Assembly: GCF_000156715.1 (NCBI RefSeq)
Contig: NZ_DS999314.1
Span: forward strand, 157,540-221,539
Reading direction: 5' to 3'
Source of the DNA: Francisella philomiragia subsp. philomiragia ATCC 25015
Lineage (GTDB): Bacteria; Pseudomonadota; Gammaproteobacteria; Francisellales; Francisellaceae
Length of the DNA: 64,000 bases
Part shown: positions 29,123 through 39,073 of the stretch, piece after piece
How positions within the stretch are numbered: the first letter of the stretch is position 1
How the letters are laid out: every line of letters begins with the position of its first letter
Translations under genes and position numbers: made by a program
Notes under the pieces: model-generated
Databases searched by the model: none
What the model saw: the letters and a program-made list of their open reading frames with translations, nothing else
What the model was told of the DNA's origin: nothing

Positions 29123-30094
29123 CTAAATTTTTGCAATAAATCCGCCCCATACGAATCCTGCGCCAAATGCTTCTGAGATTATGGTGTCTCCTGATTTGAT
29201 TTGGTTTGTTTTGATAGCATGATCTAGGGCTAAAGGTATTGAAGCTGCTGATGTATTACCATGATCTTGAAGTGTTGTAACTACTTTTGACATAGGCATA
29301 TCTATTTTCTTAGCAGTTGAATTTAATATTCTATAGTTTGCTTGATGTGGAACTAGCCAGTCTATTTGATTAGCTTGTATTCCTGCTTCTTTGATTAGAT
29401 TATCTGCAAGAGATGAAAGCCTTGAGACAGCAAATTTGAAAACTTTGTTCCCTTCCATAATTAGATAAGGGTCTATGTTTATGGCTTCTCCTCTTGATGT
29501 AGGGAGATTGTTAGGTACATTAAGCATATCTAAACATGAACCATCTGTATAAAGTAAAGATGATAAGATCTTTTTCTCGTCACTTATAGAAATAACTACA
29601 GCTCCGGCACCATCACCGAAAAGTACACATGTTGAACGATCACTCCAGTCAAGAACTCGAGTCATTTTCTCAGCACCAATTACTAATATATTTTTTGATA
29701 TGCCTGTTTCAATGTATTGTTTTGCAATATCAAGAGCATACACAAAACCACTGCAGGCTGCTGATATGTCAAAACACCTAACATTAAAATGATCAATTTG
29801 TAAATTTTGATGTACCATGGATGCTGTTGATGGCATTATAAAATCTGGCGTGCTTGTAGCAACTATTATCATGTCAATGTCGTTAGCATTAATTTTGGCA
29901 GAATCTAGTGCTTTTTTTGCTGCTTCAGTTGCCATAAAGCTCGTGGTTTCTGTTTCATTCGCGCAATGGCGTCTTTCTATACCAACTCTTTGCTTGATCC
30001 ATTCATCTGAAGTATCAACAAATTTACTTATATCTTCATTGGTTAAGATTTTTTCAGGTAAGTAACTTCCTGTACCAAGTATTTGTGCAAACAT
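29123..30094 (-). CDS. fabH: 3-oxoacyl-ACP synthase III
   Basis: Starts fatty-acid synthesis by condensing acetyl-CoA (or another short acyl-CoA) with malonyl-ACP. The 323-residue thiolase-fold enzyme has Cys114 in CFDISAACSGF, His in WLVPHQANYRI and Asn in DHGNTSAASIPLAL, so the triad is intact. ILGTGSYLPEKILTNEDI is the standard N-terminus. The ribosome site is weak. It follows plsX after a 105-bp gap, so an additional promoter here is possible. Confidence 0.96.
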   Translation of the reverse strand: MFAQILGTGSYLPEKILTNEDISKFVDTSDEWIKQRVGIERRHCANETETTSFMATEAAKKALDSAKINANDIDMIIVATSTPDFIMPSTASMVHQNLQIDHFNVRCFDISAACSGFVYALDIAKQYIETGISKNILVIGAEKMTRVLDWSDRSTCVLFGDGAGAVVISISDEKKILSSLLYTDGSCLDMLNVPNNLPTSRGEAINIDPYLIMEGNKVFKFAVSRLSSLADNLIKEAGIQANQIDWLVPHQANYRILNSTAKKIDMPMSKVVTTLQDHGNTSAASIPLALDHAIKTNQIKSGDTIISEAFGAGFVWGGFIAKI

Positions 30095-30199
30095 TATATA
30101 GTTATACCTATTTAGTTAGATTAGTAACAAAAGTTATTGTAAATAAGCAGTCATAAGAAAGCCTATTGTCTAAAAACATTGTATCACGATTGGTAAAGA

Positions 30200-31246
30200 T
30201 TAAAGAACTTTTTCTAATGATTCTTGAATAGTTTTAGGAATGTTGTGTTTGATTTCTTTTACAGCTTCATAGATGGCAGTTTCAAATGCATTCGCACTTG
30301 CACTACCATGGCTTTTAACAACTATGCCTGTTAAACCTAGTAATGATGCACCATTGAAGCTATCTAGGTTCATTCCTTTTTTCATTTTTTTAAATAGTGG
30401 TAGAGACATAATTACGGGTATCTTCATTAATAACGATGTTTCTGTAATCGATTTTTTAATCAATGATTCTATAAGTCTTAGACTACCTTCCATTGTTTTT
30501 AAAGAAACGTTGCCGACAAAACCATCGCATACAATTACATCTGTTGTATCATCAAAAATGTGTTTTCCCTCAATATATCCTTGATAGTTAATGAAATCAC
30601 AGCCTTGTAATAATTTTGAAGCATTCTTAATATTATCTAGACCTTTCATCTCTTCTTCACCAATGTTTAGTAAAGAGACTCTTGGCTCAGCTAAGCCTTT
30701 TGAGCTAGCTGCAAGTATCGATCCCATAATAGCAAATTGGAAAAGCTGTTCAGAAGAACAAACAACGTTAGCACCAAGATCAAGCATGTATGTTTTGCTA
30801 AGTTGCTTTGTATCTCTATTAAATGCAGGCAATGCATATACTATAGCAGGGCGATCAACCCCGTTTACGGTTTTGAGTACAAACTTTGAAGTTGCCATTA
30901 ATGCGCCTGTATTACCAGCACTCACGCAAGCATCTACAGTCCCATCTTTAACAAGGTTTATAGCTACACGCATTGATGAGTCCTTCTTTTTTCTTACTGC
31001 TATTGAAGGAGATTCATCCATACCGACTGTTTCACTAGCATGATGAATAGCTATTCTCTGTAAAACGGGCAGTTTTATTTTTTTGACTTTTGAATATCTG
31101 TCTAAGGCTCTTTTTACTTTGTGGTGATCTCCAACTAATACTATTTGTAAGTTAGAGTCTTTTTTAACTGCTTCAAGAGCTGCAGGAATAGTGGTGTTTA
31201 AACCATTATCTCCACCCATTGCATCTATAGATATTTTGTAACCCAT
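30200..31246 (-). CDS. plsX: Phosphate acyltransferase PlsX
   Basis: Converts acyl-ACP into acyl-phosphate, the acyl donor for PlsY in phospholipid synthesis. The 348-residue protein opens with ISIDAMGGDNG and has the ASETVGMDESPSIAVRKKKDSSM block. SAGNTGALMA, the DLGANVVCSSEQL segment and CDGFVGNVSLKTMEG are further PlsX signatures. It links fatty-acid to phospholipid synthesis and stands in its usual place between rpmF and fabH. AGGAAG lies about 10 bp ahead of the ATG. Confidence 0.95.
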   Translation of the reverse strand: MGYKISIDAMGGDNGLNTTIPAALEAVKKDSNLQIVLVGDHHKVKRALDRYSKVKKIKLPVLQRIAIHHASETVGMDESPSIAVRKKKDSSMRVAINLVKDGTVDACVSAGNTGALMATSKFVLKTVNGVDRPAIVYALPAFNRDTKQLSKTYMLDLGANVVCSSEQLFQFAIMGSILAASSKGLAEPRVSLLNIGEEEMKGLDNIKNASKLLQGCDFINYQGYIEGKHIFDDTTDVIVCDGFVGNVSLKTMEGSLRLIESLIKKSITETSLLMKIPVIMSLPLFKKMKKGMNLDSFNGASLLGLTGIVVKSHGSASANAFETAIYEAVKEIKHNIPKTIQESLEKVL

Positions 31247-31351
31247 AATTAATAAAACTTCCTATGTCGCTAATTGATATATTTGTAAATACTCACCAAC
31301 CAAGGCATAAATATAGTGTGAGATGATTTTAAAAGATGACTGGAATAAATA

Positions 31352-31534
31352 TTAGTCTTCAGATTTTGTATCTACTACTTTCTTGCCTTTGTAGAATCCG
31401 TTAGGTGAGACATGATGTCTTAAGTGCAACTCACCTGTAGATTTGTCAGTAGATAATGTTGGACCTGTTAAAGAATCGTGAGATCTTCTCATGTCTCTTT
31501 TTGATCTGCTTTTTTTAACTTGTTGTACAGCCAT
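31352..31534 (-). CDS. rpmF: 50S ribosomal protein L32
   Basis: A 60-residue basic ribosomal protein with the L32 opening [20 protein letters not shown] and the [18 protein letters not shown] block. The zinc-binding cysteines found in some L32 proteins are absent, so this is the C-minus form. It has a good AGAGGT ribosome site. The yceD-rpmF-plsX order is conserved widely and couples ribosome and membrane synthesis. Confidence 0.96.
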   Translation of the reverse strand: MAVQQVKKSRSKRDMRRSHDSLTGPTLSTDKSTGELHLRHHVSPNGFYKGKKVVDTKSED

Positions 31535-31578
31535 TTTAGATAACCTCTTTTATGTATTTTTAAATTCTAAATCTGTCG

Positions 31579-32097
31579 TTACTTAAGCTTTTTGAGAATC
31601 TCGAAAGGATTCGGTTTTTCTTCAGTAACAGTTTCTTGCTCGCTATAGTATGAATGTTTTTTTGTCTTTTTACAAGAGCTAGCATCTTTTTTTGGTGCTA
31701 ATGGTAGTTCTAGAAGTATTTCTTCTTTGATAATATCTTTTAAATCTATCAATGCGCTTTCGCAGATAAAAGGCTCGTGTAAGCTATCTTGAACGAGTCT
31801 ATCATCTTCAGTAATTATTATGCTATTTGTAATTGTAATAGGGTAGTCAAATGGCTCAAGAGAGTCTTGGCATATTAGTTTGATTACGCCATTAACATTA
31901 TATCTAATGCATGCGTGATTTTTCTCTTCAAAAAAAGAAAAAGAGCAGTTAAATGTGTGTGGCGTGTCAACTATGAGTTTAGAGATATGGTTTAAGTTTT
32001 CTATAGTTATTTGTATGTTTTCTAACTCTCTTTTTTGTTTTGCGTATATGCTATAGTTTATTTGGCTGTGTTTGCCTTTCATATATGTATTTTTCAT
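31579..32097 (-). CDS. yceD: YceD/DUF177 family, 23S rRNA accumulation protein
   Basis: A 172-residue protein of the DUF177 family, required for normal 23S rRNA levels in bacteria where it was tested. The family core is seen as RYNVNGVIKLICQDSLEPFDYPI near residues 75-97, with its conserved Cys. EPFICESALIDLKDIIKEEILLELPLAP near 115-145 is the second conserved block. The C-terminal tail is lysine- and glutamate-rich with NPFEILKKLK at the end, the typical closing motif. The start is uncertain: ATG at 32097 or 32082, neither with a good ribosome site. It is the first gene of the rpmF-plsX-fab operon. Confidence 0.88.
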   Translation of the reverse strand: MKNTYMKGKHSQINYSIYAKQKRELENIQITIENLNHISKLIVDTPHTFNCSFSFFEEKNHACIRYNVNGVIKLICQDSLEPFDYPITITNSIIITEDDRLVQDSLHEPFICESALIDLKDIIKEEILLELPLAPKKDASSCKKTKKHSYYSEQETVTEEKPNPFEILKKLK

Positions 32098-32211
32098 ATT
32101 TCATTGTGATACTATTCTATATACATTTCTTGTTTTATGAAAGTCTGTACTGTATCATCTTACTAGTTATATTTTTTTAAATTGATAACACAGTAAAAGG
32201 ATCAAGTAATA
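32098..32211. promoter_or_regulatory. Divergent promoter region between yceD and tkt
   Basis: A 114-bp AT-rich gap from which the ribosome/fatty-acid operon (leftward) and the tkt-gapA-pgk-pyk-fba operon (rightward) must both be transcribed. The tkt gene has an AAAGGA ribosome site about 10 bp before its ATG. No clear operator dyad is visible. Confidence 0.4.
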
Positions 32212-34203
32212 ATGTCTTTATCTATCCCTAGAGAATTTTCAAATGCTATAAGATTTTTATCTATCGATGCAACACTTAAGGCAAAATCAGGACATCCAGG
32301 TATGCCTATGGGTATGGCCGATATCGCTACGGTTTTGTGGACCAAGTTTCTTAAACATAATCCTCAAAATCCAAACTGGATAAATCGTGATAGATTTGTA
32401 CTTTCAAATGGTCATGGTTCTATGCTTTTATATTCTTTACTGCATCTTAGTGGTTATGATTTAAGTATTGATGATATTAAAAATTTTAGGCAACTTCATT
32501 CTAAAACTCCAGGTCATCCTGAATATGGTTATGCGCCAGGTGTAGAGACTACAACTGGACCATTGGGTCAAGGTGTGGCTAATGCTGTTGGTATGGCACT
32601 AGGTGAAAAGCTATTGTCAGATAGATACAATACATCTGACTTGAAAGTAATAGACCATCACACCTATGTATTTTTAGGCGATGGGTGTCTAATGGAGGGT
32701 ATATCTCATGAAGCGTGTTCGTTAGCTGGTACCTTAGGTCTAAATAAACTAATAGCATTTTGGGATGATAATAGTATTTCTATAGATGGGGATACAAAAG
32801 GTTGGTTTACTGATAATACAGTTGAGAGATTCAAAGCCTACGGCTGGAATGTGATTGAGGATGTAGATGGTCATAATTTTGAGGCTATTGAAAAAGCTAT
32901 AGCTAAAGCACAATCTGAACAAAGTAAGCCAACTTTGATTTGTTGTAAAACGATTATTGGGTTTGGCTCTCCAGAAAAGGCTGGTACTGCATCTGTACAT
33001 GGCTCGCCTTTGAGTGAACAAGAAAGAGCTTCAGTCGCAAAAGAGCTTGATTGGAATTATGCTCCTTTTGAAATTCCTAATGATGTATATAAATACTGGG
33101 ATGCTAAAGAAAAAGGACAAGCTTTAGAAGCAAATTGGCAGAAACAATTGGATTTATATAAGAGTAATCCTAAGTTTGAAGAATTTGATAGAGTGTTGAA
33201 AAAACAGTTGCCTGCAAATCTTGAGCAGGAAGTTGAGCAATATATTGCTTCACAGCTAGCGAATCCTGTAAAAGTGGCTACGCGTAAAGCATCTCAGATG
33301 GCTTTAGAAGTGTTGTGCAAGAATATGCCAGAAATGTTTGGTGGTTCAGCAGATTTAACAGGATCAAACAATACAAATTGGAGTGGATCAATTTGGTTGA
33401 ACAATACTGATAAAGGAGCTAACTATCTTTCTTATGGGGTGAGAGAGTTTGGTATGGCTGCTATCATGAATGGCTTAAGTTTATATGGTGGTTTAAAGCC
33501 ATACGGAGGAACATTCTTGGTGTTCAGTGATTACTCTAGAAATGCTATTAGAATGTCTGCTCTTATGAAACAACCCGTGGTTCATGTAATGTCTCATGAT
33601 TCTATCGGTTTGGGAGAAGATGGACCAACTCATCAACCTATAGAACATATACCTAGTTTAAGATTGATACCAAATTTAAATGTTTGGAGACCAGCAGATA
33701 CTATAGAAACAATGGTTGCTTGGAATGAAGCGGTTAAGTCTAATGAGACTCCAAGTATTATGGTACTAACGCGTCAAGGTTTAGAGCCTGTGGTTCAGAC
33801 TAAAGAACAAGTTTCTGATATTGTGAAAGGTGGGTATTTAGTCAGAAATAATAAAGATGCTAGATTAACTATTGTAGCTACAGGCTCAGAAGTCGAGCTA
33901 GCAATTAAAGTAGTAAAAGAATATGAAGACAAAGCAATAAAAGTTAATGTTGCTTCTATTCCATGTGTCGACGTTTTCGATACTCAAACTCATGAGTATA
34001 AAAAATCAGTAATAAGAGATGATATCCCAGCAATTTTTGTGGAGATGGCTCAGCCTGATGGGTGGTATAAGTATATGCCTAAAGCTGGTGGTGAAGTGAA
34101 AGGGATTTATAGTTTCGGTGAGTCCGCGCCAGCTGAGGATTTATTTAAGCATTTTGGTTTTACTGTAGAAAATATCAGCAACATAGTTGCTAAATATGTG
34201 TAA
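32212..34203 (+). CDS. tktA: Transketolase
   Basis: ThDP-dependent enzyme exchanging two-carbon units between sugar phosphates in the pentose phosphate pathway. At 663 residues it has the full three-domain length. Motifs include SGHPGMPMGMADIATVLW, FVLSNGHGSMLLYSLLHL with the catalytic His, and TTGPLGQGVANAVGMA. FLGDGCLMEGISHEACSLAG is the ThDP/metal site with a later NSI. HDSIGLGEDGPTHQPIEH is the sugar-binding signature. It is first gene of an operon that continues into glycolysis, 36 bp before gapA. Confidence 0.96.
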   Translation: MSLSIPREFSNAIRFLSIDATLKAKSGHPGMPMGMADIATVLWTKFLKHNPQNPNWINRDRFVLSNGHGSMLLYSLLHLSGYDLSIDDIKNFRQLHSKTPGHPEYGYAPGVETTTGPLGQGVANAVGMALGEKLLSDRYNTSDLKVIDHHTYVFLGDGCLMEGISHEACSLAGTLGLNKLIAFWDDNSISIDGDTKGWFTDNTVERFKAYGWNVIEDVDGHNFEAIEKAIAKAQSEQSKPTLICCKTIIGFGSPEKAGTASVHGSPLSEQERASVAKELDWNYAPFEIPNDVYKYWDAKEKGQALEANWQKQLDLYKSNPKFEEFDRVLKKQLPANLEQEVEQYIASQLANPVKVATRKASQMALEVLCKNMPEMFGGSADLTGSNNTNWSGSIWLNNTDKGANYLSYGVREFGMAAIMNGLSLYGGLKPYGGTFLVFSDYSRNAIRMSALMKQPVVHVMSHDSIGLGEDGPTHQPIEHIPSLRLIPNLNVWRPADTIETMVAWNEAVKSNETPSIMVLTRQGLEPVVQTKEQVSDIVKGGYLVRNNKDARLTIVATGSEVELAIKVVKEYEDKAIKVNVASIPCVDVFDTQTHEYKKSVIRDDIPAIFVEMAQPDGWYKYMPKAGGEVKGIYSFGESAPAEDLFKHFGFTVENISNIVAKYV

Positions 34204-34239
34204 TAAACTTTCGAAAGATAATATCTTAAGGAGATTAAA

Positions 34240-35241
34240 ATGAGAGTTGCAATTAATGGTTTCGGTAGAATTGGTCGTTTAGCTTTTCGTCAAATGTTTG
34301 ACAAGGCTGGTATAGAGATTGTTGCGATCAATGATTTAACAAATCCAAAAATGTTAGCACATTTATTAAAATATGATTCTGCTCAAGGTAGATTTTCAAA
34401 AGCAGCTGTTACAACTGCAAAAGATGACGCTATTGTTGTAGATGGTAAAGAAATTAAAATATATGCTGAAAAAGATGCTGCTAATTTGCCTTGGGGTGAA
34501 TTGAAAGTAGATCTAGTATTAGAATGTACAGGTTTTTATGTATCAAAAGCAAAGTCACAAGCTCATATTGATGCTGGTGCTAAAAAAGTAGTTATTTCAG
34601 CTCCTGCTGGTAATGATTTACCAACAGTAGTTTTTGGTGTTAACCATGATATATTAACTGCAGATGAGAAAATTATTTCAGCAGCTTCTTGTACAACTAA
34701 CTGTTTAGCTCCTATGGCTAAAGGTCTCCATGATTTAGCAACAATTGAAAGTGGTTTTATGACAACTATTCATGCTTATACTGGTGATCAAAATACTTTA
34801 GATGCACCTCATGCTAAAAATGACTTCCGTCGCGCAAGAGCTGCAGCTGTAAATATTGTACCTAACTCAACTGGTGCTGCTAAAGCTATTGGTTTAGTAA
34901 TTCCTGAACTTGCAGGTAAGTTAGATGGGGCTGCTCAACGTGTTCCTGTTCCTACTGGATCATTAACAGAATTAGTTGCTGTAGTGTCTAAGAGTGTAAC
35001 AGCTGAAGATGTAAATGCTGCTATGAAAGCAGCTGCTAATGAATCTTTTGGTTATACTGAAGAGGAATTAGTATCTAGTGATATCGTAGGAATTTCTGAA
35101 GGATCATTATTTGATGCAACTCAAACTAAAGTTACTTCACTTGGAGATAAGTCTCTAGTTAAAGTTGTATCTTGGTATGATAATGAAATGTCATATACAA
35201 ATCAAATGGTAAGAGTAGTAGAGTACTTTGGAGCTCTGTAA
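34240..35241 (+). CDS. gapA: Glyceraldehyde-3-phosphate dehydrogenase
   Basis: Oxidises glyceraldehyde 3-phosphate to 1,3-bisphosphoglycerate. The 333-residue protein has the Rossmann opening [14 protein letters not shown] with Asp32 after IVAIN, which points to NAD as cofactor. The catalytic motif is [12 protein letters not shown] with Cys151, and [20 protein letters not shown] and [17 protein letters not shown] are also present. An AAGGAG ribosome site precedes the ATG. It sits between tkt and pgk. Confidence 0.97.
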   Translation: MRVAINGFGRIGRLAFRQMFDKAGIEIVAINDLTNPKMLAHLLKYDSAQGRFSKAAVTTAKDDAIVVDGKEIKIYAEKDAANLPWGELKVDLVLECTGFYVSKAKSQAHIDAGAKKVVISAPAGNDLPTVVFGVNHDILTADEKIISAASCTTNCLAPMAKGLHDLATIESGFMTTIHAYTGDQNTLDAPHAKNDFRRARAAAVNIVPNSTGAAKAIGLVIPELAGKLDGAAQRVPVPTGSLTELVAVVSKSVTAEDVNAAMKAAANESFGYTEEELVSSDIVGISEGSLFDATQTKVTSLGDKSLVKVVSWYDNEMSYTNQMVRVVEYFGAL

Positions 35242-35260
35242 ACACTTATAGGTGGTATAA

Positions 35261-36439
35261 ATGAGTTTTCTAACATTAAAAGATGTTGATCTTGAGAATA
35301 AGAGAGTCTTAGTTCGTGTTGATTTTAATGTACCTATCAAAGATGGTAAGGTTACAAGTAAAGTCAGAATTGAGGCGGCTATTCCAACTATTCAGTATAT
35401 TTTAGATCAAGGCGGAGCTGTGATTTTAATGTCACACCTTGGTCGTCCTACAGAAGGCGAGTATGACTCTCAATTTTCACTTGAACCTGTTGCTGAAGCA
35501 TTATCTCAAATCATCAAAAAACCAGTTAGATTTGCTAAAGATTGGCTAAATGGTGTTGATGCTAAAGCTGGTGAAATTGTTATGTGCGATAATGTACGTT
35601 TCAATAAAGGTGAGAAAAAGTCTGACGATGAGCTATCAAAAAAAATAGCAAGTCTTGGTGATGTGTTTGTTATGGATGCATTTGCTACAGCTCATAGAGC
35701 TCAAGCATCGACTTATGGAGTAGCTAAGTATGTGCCTGTAGCGTGTGCAGGTCTACTTTTAGCTAATGAAATCAAAGCACTAGAAAAAGCTTTGAAGGCT
35801 CCTAAGAAACCAATGGTGGCTATAGTTGGTGGATCTAAAGTTTCAACAAAGTTATCTGTTTTACACAATCTTCTTGATAAGGTTGAGATTCTTATTGTTG
35901 GTGGAGGTATTGCAAACACTTTCATAAAAGCTGAAGGATTTAATATTGGTAATTCACTATATGAAGAAGATCTTGTTGGTGAAGCTAAAGATATCTTGGC
36001 AAAAGCGAAAGAGCTTGGTGTAAACATACCTGTACCAGTAGATGTAAGAGTTGCAAAAGAGTTTAGCGAAAATGCTGTTGCAGTAGTTAAAAATGTTGCT
36101 GATGTTGCTGATGATGAAATGATACTAGATATAGGTCCGAAGTCTGAAAGAAATATTGCAGCGCTTTTAAAATCTGCTAACACTATTCTTTGGAATGGTC
36201 CTGTAGGAGTGTTTGAATTTGATAATTTTGCAGAAGGTACAAAAGCTCTATCTTTAGCGATAGCTGAATCAGATGCTTTCTCTGTTGCTGGTGGTGGTGA
36301 TACTATCGCAGCGATTGAGAAATTTGATATTAAAGATAAAGTGTCTTATATATCAACTGCTGGCGGAGCATTTTTAGAGTTTCTTGAAGGTAAGAAACTA
36401 CCTGCTGTAGAAATATTGAAAGAGAAAGCAACTATATAA
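35261..36439 (+). CDS. pgk: Phosphoglycerate kinase
   Basis: Transfers phosphate from 1,3-bisphosphoglycerate to ADP. The 392-residue protein carries the N-domain motifs [17 protein letters not shown] and [26 protein letters not shown] and the hinge [12 protein letters not shown]. The C-domain nucleotide motifs are [17 protein letters not shown] and [11 protein letters not shown]. It follows gapA by 19 bp. Confidence 0.97.
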   Translation: MSFLTLKDVDLENKRVLVRVDFNVPIKDGKVTSKVRIEAAIPTIQYILDQGGAVILMSHLGRPTEGEYDSQFSLEPVAEALSQIIKKPVRFAKDWLNGVDAKAGEIVMCDNVRFNKGEKKSDDELSKKIASLGDVFVMDAFATAHRAQASTYGVAKYVPVACAGLLLANEIKALEKALKAPKKPMVAIVGGSKVSTKLSVLHNLLDKVEILIVGGGIANTFIKAEGFNIGNSLYEEDLVGEAKDILAKAKELGVNIPVPVDVRVAKEFSENAVAVVKNVADVADDEMILDIGPKSERNIAALLKSANTILWNGPVGVFEFDNFAEGTKALSLAIAESDAFSVAGGGDTIAAIEKFDIKDKVSYISTAGGAFLEFLEGKKLPAVEILKEKATI

Positions 36440-36454
36440 CTGTAGGTTATTTAT

Positions 36455-37891
36455 ATGAGAAGAACGAAAATTTTAGCTACTCTTGGTCCTGCTAGTGAAT
36501 CTAGAGAAGCGTTAACAGAGATGATTAAAGCAGGTGTTAATGCGGTAAGATGTAATTTTTCGCATGGATCTGCTGAAGATCATCGTAAAAGAGTTGATCT
36601 AATTCGTCAAATAGCAAAAGAGCAAGATACTTACGTTGGTATTTTGGCGGATTTACAAGGTCCAAAAATAAGACTATCGAAGTTCAAAAATGGTTCTGTG
36701 ATAATCAAGAAAGGTCAAAAATTTACACTTGATGCAGATCTTGGTATCGAAGATGGTGATGAAAATACAGTTGGTATTGACTATAAAGAGCTTATTCAGG
36801 ACGTTAAGAAGGGCGATATACTATTAGTTGATGATGGTAAAATTGTTCTAGAAGTTGATTCTGTTAAGGGTAACAAAGCGGTAACAAAAGTTGTTATCGG
36901 AGGTAAAGTTTCCAATAATAAAGGAATCAACAAAAAAGGTGGTGGCTTGACTGCTCCTGCTTTAACAGATAAAGATAAGCAAGATATCAAAGTAGCAGCA
37001 ATGCTTCAGGTAGACTTCCTAGCAGTTTCATTTGTCAGAGATGGCAAAGATATGGAGTATGCACGTCAGCTTGTAAATGAAGCTGGTTGGAAGCCTGCAA
37101 TGGTTGCTAAAATTGAGCGAGCAGAGGCAGTATTAGAAGATAATCTGAAAAGTATAGTAGATGCTTCAGATCTTGTGATGGTGGCTCGAGGCGATTTAGC
37201 AGTTGAAATTGGTGATGAAAATGTTCCAACTGTACAAAAATTAATTATCAGCACAGCTAGAAGAAATGAGAAAGGTTCTATTACTGCTACTCAAATGATG
37301 GAATCAATGATTGAAAACTCATCTCCAACTCGTGCTGAAGCATCTGATGTGGCAAATGCTGTATTTGATGGTACCGATGCTGTGATGCTATCAGCTGAAA
37401 CAGCGGTCGGTAAGTATCCTGTTGAAACTATTTCTGCTATGTCAAGAATTTGTGAATCTGCAGAGAGAAGCAAATATACACATATTACTAAGAAACAGAA
37501 GATTGCTGATTGTGATAGAGTTGATCATGCTGTTTCAGTTGCAGCTGTTAAAATTGCCAATGATATTGGTGCTAAAGGCTTAATAGTATTGACAGAGGGT
37601 GGAAATACTTCGCGTTGGATGTCACGTGTAAATTCTGAGCTACCTATCTATGCACTATCACGTAATGCTACAACATTAGGAGCAATGACATTGTTTAGAG
37701 GAGTTGTTCCTCTATATTTTGACTCTACTAGAATGTCTAAGTTGTATGTCAATAGATCAGCTTCTATAGAGTTAGAAAGTAGAGGCTTAGCCAAGGATGG
37801 TGATATTCTTGTTTTGACAAGTGGTGATAGTATGGGTGTACATGGAAGTACTAATAAAATTAAAGTAATAATTGCAGGTCAAGTAAGATAA
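36455..37891 (+). CDS. pyk: Pyruvate kinase
   Basis: Converts phosphoenolpyruvate and ADP to pyruvate and ATP. The 478-residue enzyme opens [19 protein letters not shown] and has [40 protein letters not shown] with the catalytic Lys, and [13 protein letters not shown] follow. [26 protein letters not shown] spans the K-binding and active-site region, in pieces. The C-terminal regulatory domain is complete. It lies 15 bp after pgk and 10 bp before fba. Confidence 0.97.
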   Translation: MRRTKILATLGPASESREALTEMIKAGVNAVRCNFSHGSAEDHRKRVDLIRQIAKEQDTYVGILADLQGPKIRLSKFKNGSVIIKKGQKFTLDADLGIEDGDENTVGIDYKELIQDVKKGDILLVDDGKIVLEVDSVKGNKAVTKVVIGGKVSNNKGINKKGGGLTAPALTDKDKQDIKVAAMLQVDFLAVSFVRDGKDMEYARQLVNEAGWKPAMVAKIERAEAVLEDNLKSIVDASDLVMVARGDLAVEIGDENVPTVQKLIISTARRNEKGSITATQMMESMIENSSPTRAEASDVANAVFDGTDAVMLSAETAVGKYPVETISAMSRICESAERSKYTHITKKQKIADCDRVDHAVSVAAVKIANDIGAKGLIVLTEGGNTSRWMSRVNSELPIYALSRNATTLGAMTLFRGVVPLYFDSTRMSKLYVNRSASIELESRGLAKDGDILVLTSGDSMGVHGSTNKIKVIIAGQVR

Positions 37892-37901
37892 GGAGATAAA
37901 C

Positions 37902-38966
37902 ATGGCTTTAGTTTCATTGCGTCAACTATTGGATCATGCCGCAGAGCATGGTTATGGGTTGCCAGCGTTTAATGTAAATAATCTTGAGCAAGTAAGAGCT
38001 GTTATGGAAGCTGCTGATAGAGTTAATTCACCAGTTATTCTACAGGGTTCTGCGGGTGCAAGAAAGTATGCAGGAGCTCCGTTTATAAGACATCTAGTCC
38101 TTGCAGCGATTGAAGAGTATCCTCATATTCCGGTTTGTATGCACCAAGATCATGGTACATCTCCATCTGTTTGTCAAAGATCTATTCAATTAGGTTTTTC
38201 ATCTGTAATGATGGATGGCTCATTAAAATCAGATGGTAAAACTCCTTCTGATTATGAGTATAATGTTAATGTTACAAAAACTGTTTCTGATATGGCTCAC
38301 GCTTGTGGTGTATCAGTTGAAGGTGAGCTTGGATGTCTTGGTTCATTAGAAACTGGGCAGGCAGGAGAAGAAGATGGTGTTGGTGCTGAGGGTACTCTGT
38401 CTATGGATCAAATGCTTACAGATCCAGAAGAAGCAGCTGATTTTGTTAAGAAAACAAAAGTAGATGCTTTAGCAATTGCTATAGGTACTTCTCATGGAGC
38501 TTATAAGTTTACTAAGCCACCTACAGGTGATGTACTATCTATTAAGAGAGTAAAAGAAATTCATGCAAGAATTCCTGATACTCACTTAGTAATGCATGGC
38601 TCATCTTCAGTACCTCAAGATTGGTTAGAAGTAATCAATACTTATGGTGGTGCTATGGGTGAGACTTATGGTGTGCCAGTAGAAGAAATCGTTGAAGCAA
38701 TCAAGTATGGTGTGCGTAAGGTAAATATTGATACTGATTTACGTATGGCTGCTACTGGTGCGATTAGAAGATTTATGGCAGAAAATCCTGCTGAATTTGA
38801 TCCACGTAAATATAATGCCGTAGCAAAAGTAGCTATGTCAGAAATCTGTCAAGCTAGATATGAAGCATTTGGTAGCGCTGGTATGGCTAGTAAAATTAAG
38901 CCAATTTCACTTGAAACAATGTTCCAACGTTATGAAAGTGGTGAACTTGATCCAATCGTGAAATAA
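37902..38966 (+). CDS. fba: Class II fructose-bisphosphate aldolase
   Basis: Zn-dependent aldolase splitting or forming fructose 1,6-bisphosphate. The 354-residue protein has [19 protein letters not shown] near the start, the Zn motif [11 protein letters not shown], and [43 protein letters not shown] and [18 protein letters not shown] are further class II signatures. A strong AAGGAG ribosome site precedes the ATG. It ends the tkt-gapA-pgk-pyk operon. No phosphofructokinase gene is in the operon, in line with the known absence of that enzyme in Francisella, so the aldolase may mainly serve gluconeogenesis. Confidence 0.97.
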   Translation: MALVSLRQLLDHAAEHGYGLPAFNVNNLEQVRAVMEAADRVNSPVILQGSAGARKYAGAPFIRHLVLAAIEEYPHIPVCMHQDHGTSPSVCQRSIQLGFSSVMMDGSLKSDGKTPSDYEYNVNVTKTVSDMAHACGVSVEGELGCLGSLETGQAGEEDGVGAEGTLSMDQMLTDPEEAADFVKKTKVDALAIAIGTSHGAYKFTKPPTGDVLSIKRVKEIHARIPDTHLVMHGSSSVPQDWLEVINTYGGAMGETYGVPVEEIVEAIKYGVRKVNIDTDLRMAATGAIRRFMAENPAEFDPRKYNAVAKVAMSEICQARYEAFGSAGMASKIKPISLETMFQRYESGELDPIVK

Positions 38967-39073
38967 TATTTCTTTCTAATTTTTTCTATATTTTTAGCCA
39001 GAATTTTTTTAGTTAGTTACATTTATTTAGCTTGATATTCTTAATGGTTTAAGAGTGTTAAGATTCTGTATAT

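Noticed and set aside
30591..31043. Plus-strand open frame of 150 codons opposite plsX
   Set aside because: It is fully antisense to plsX, has low-complexity Ser/Ala/Leu composition typical of antisense frames and no independent support.
31041..31075. CTGTAAAAC on the plus strand within plsX, like the FPI motif
   Set aside because: It lies inside coding sequence, lacks the leading G-C context and has no promoter-like spacing; taken as a chance match.
35713..36183. Minus-strand open frame of 156 codons opposite pgk
   Set aside because: Antisense shadow of a highly conserved glycolytic gene with strong codon bias; the protein resembles nothing known.
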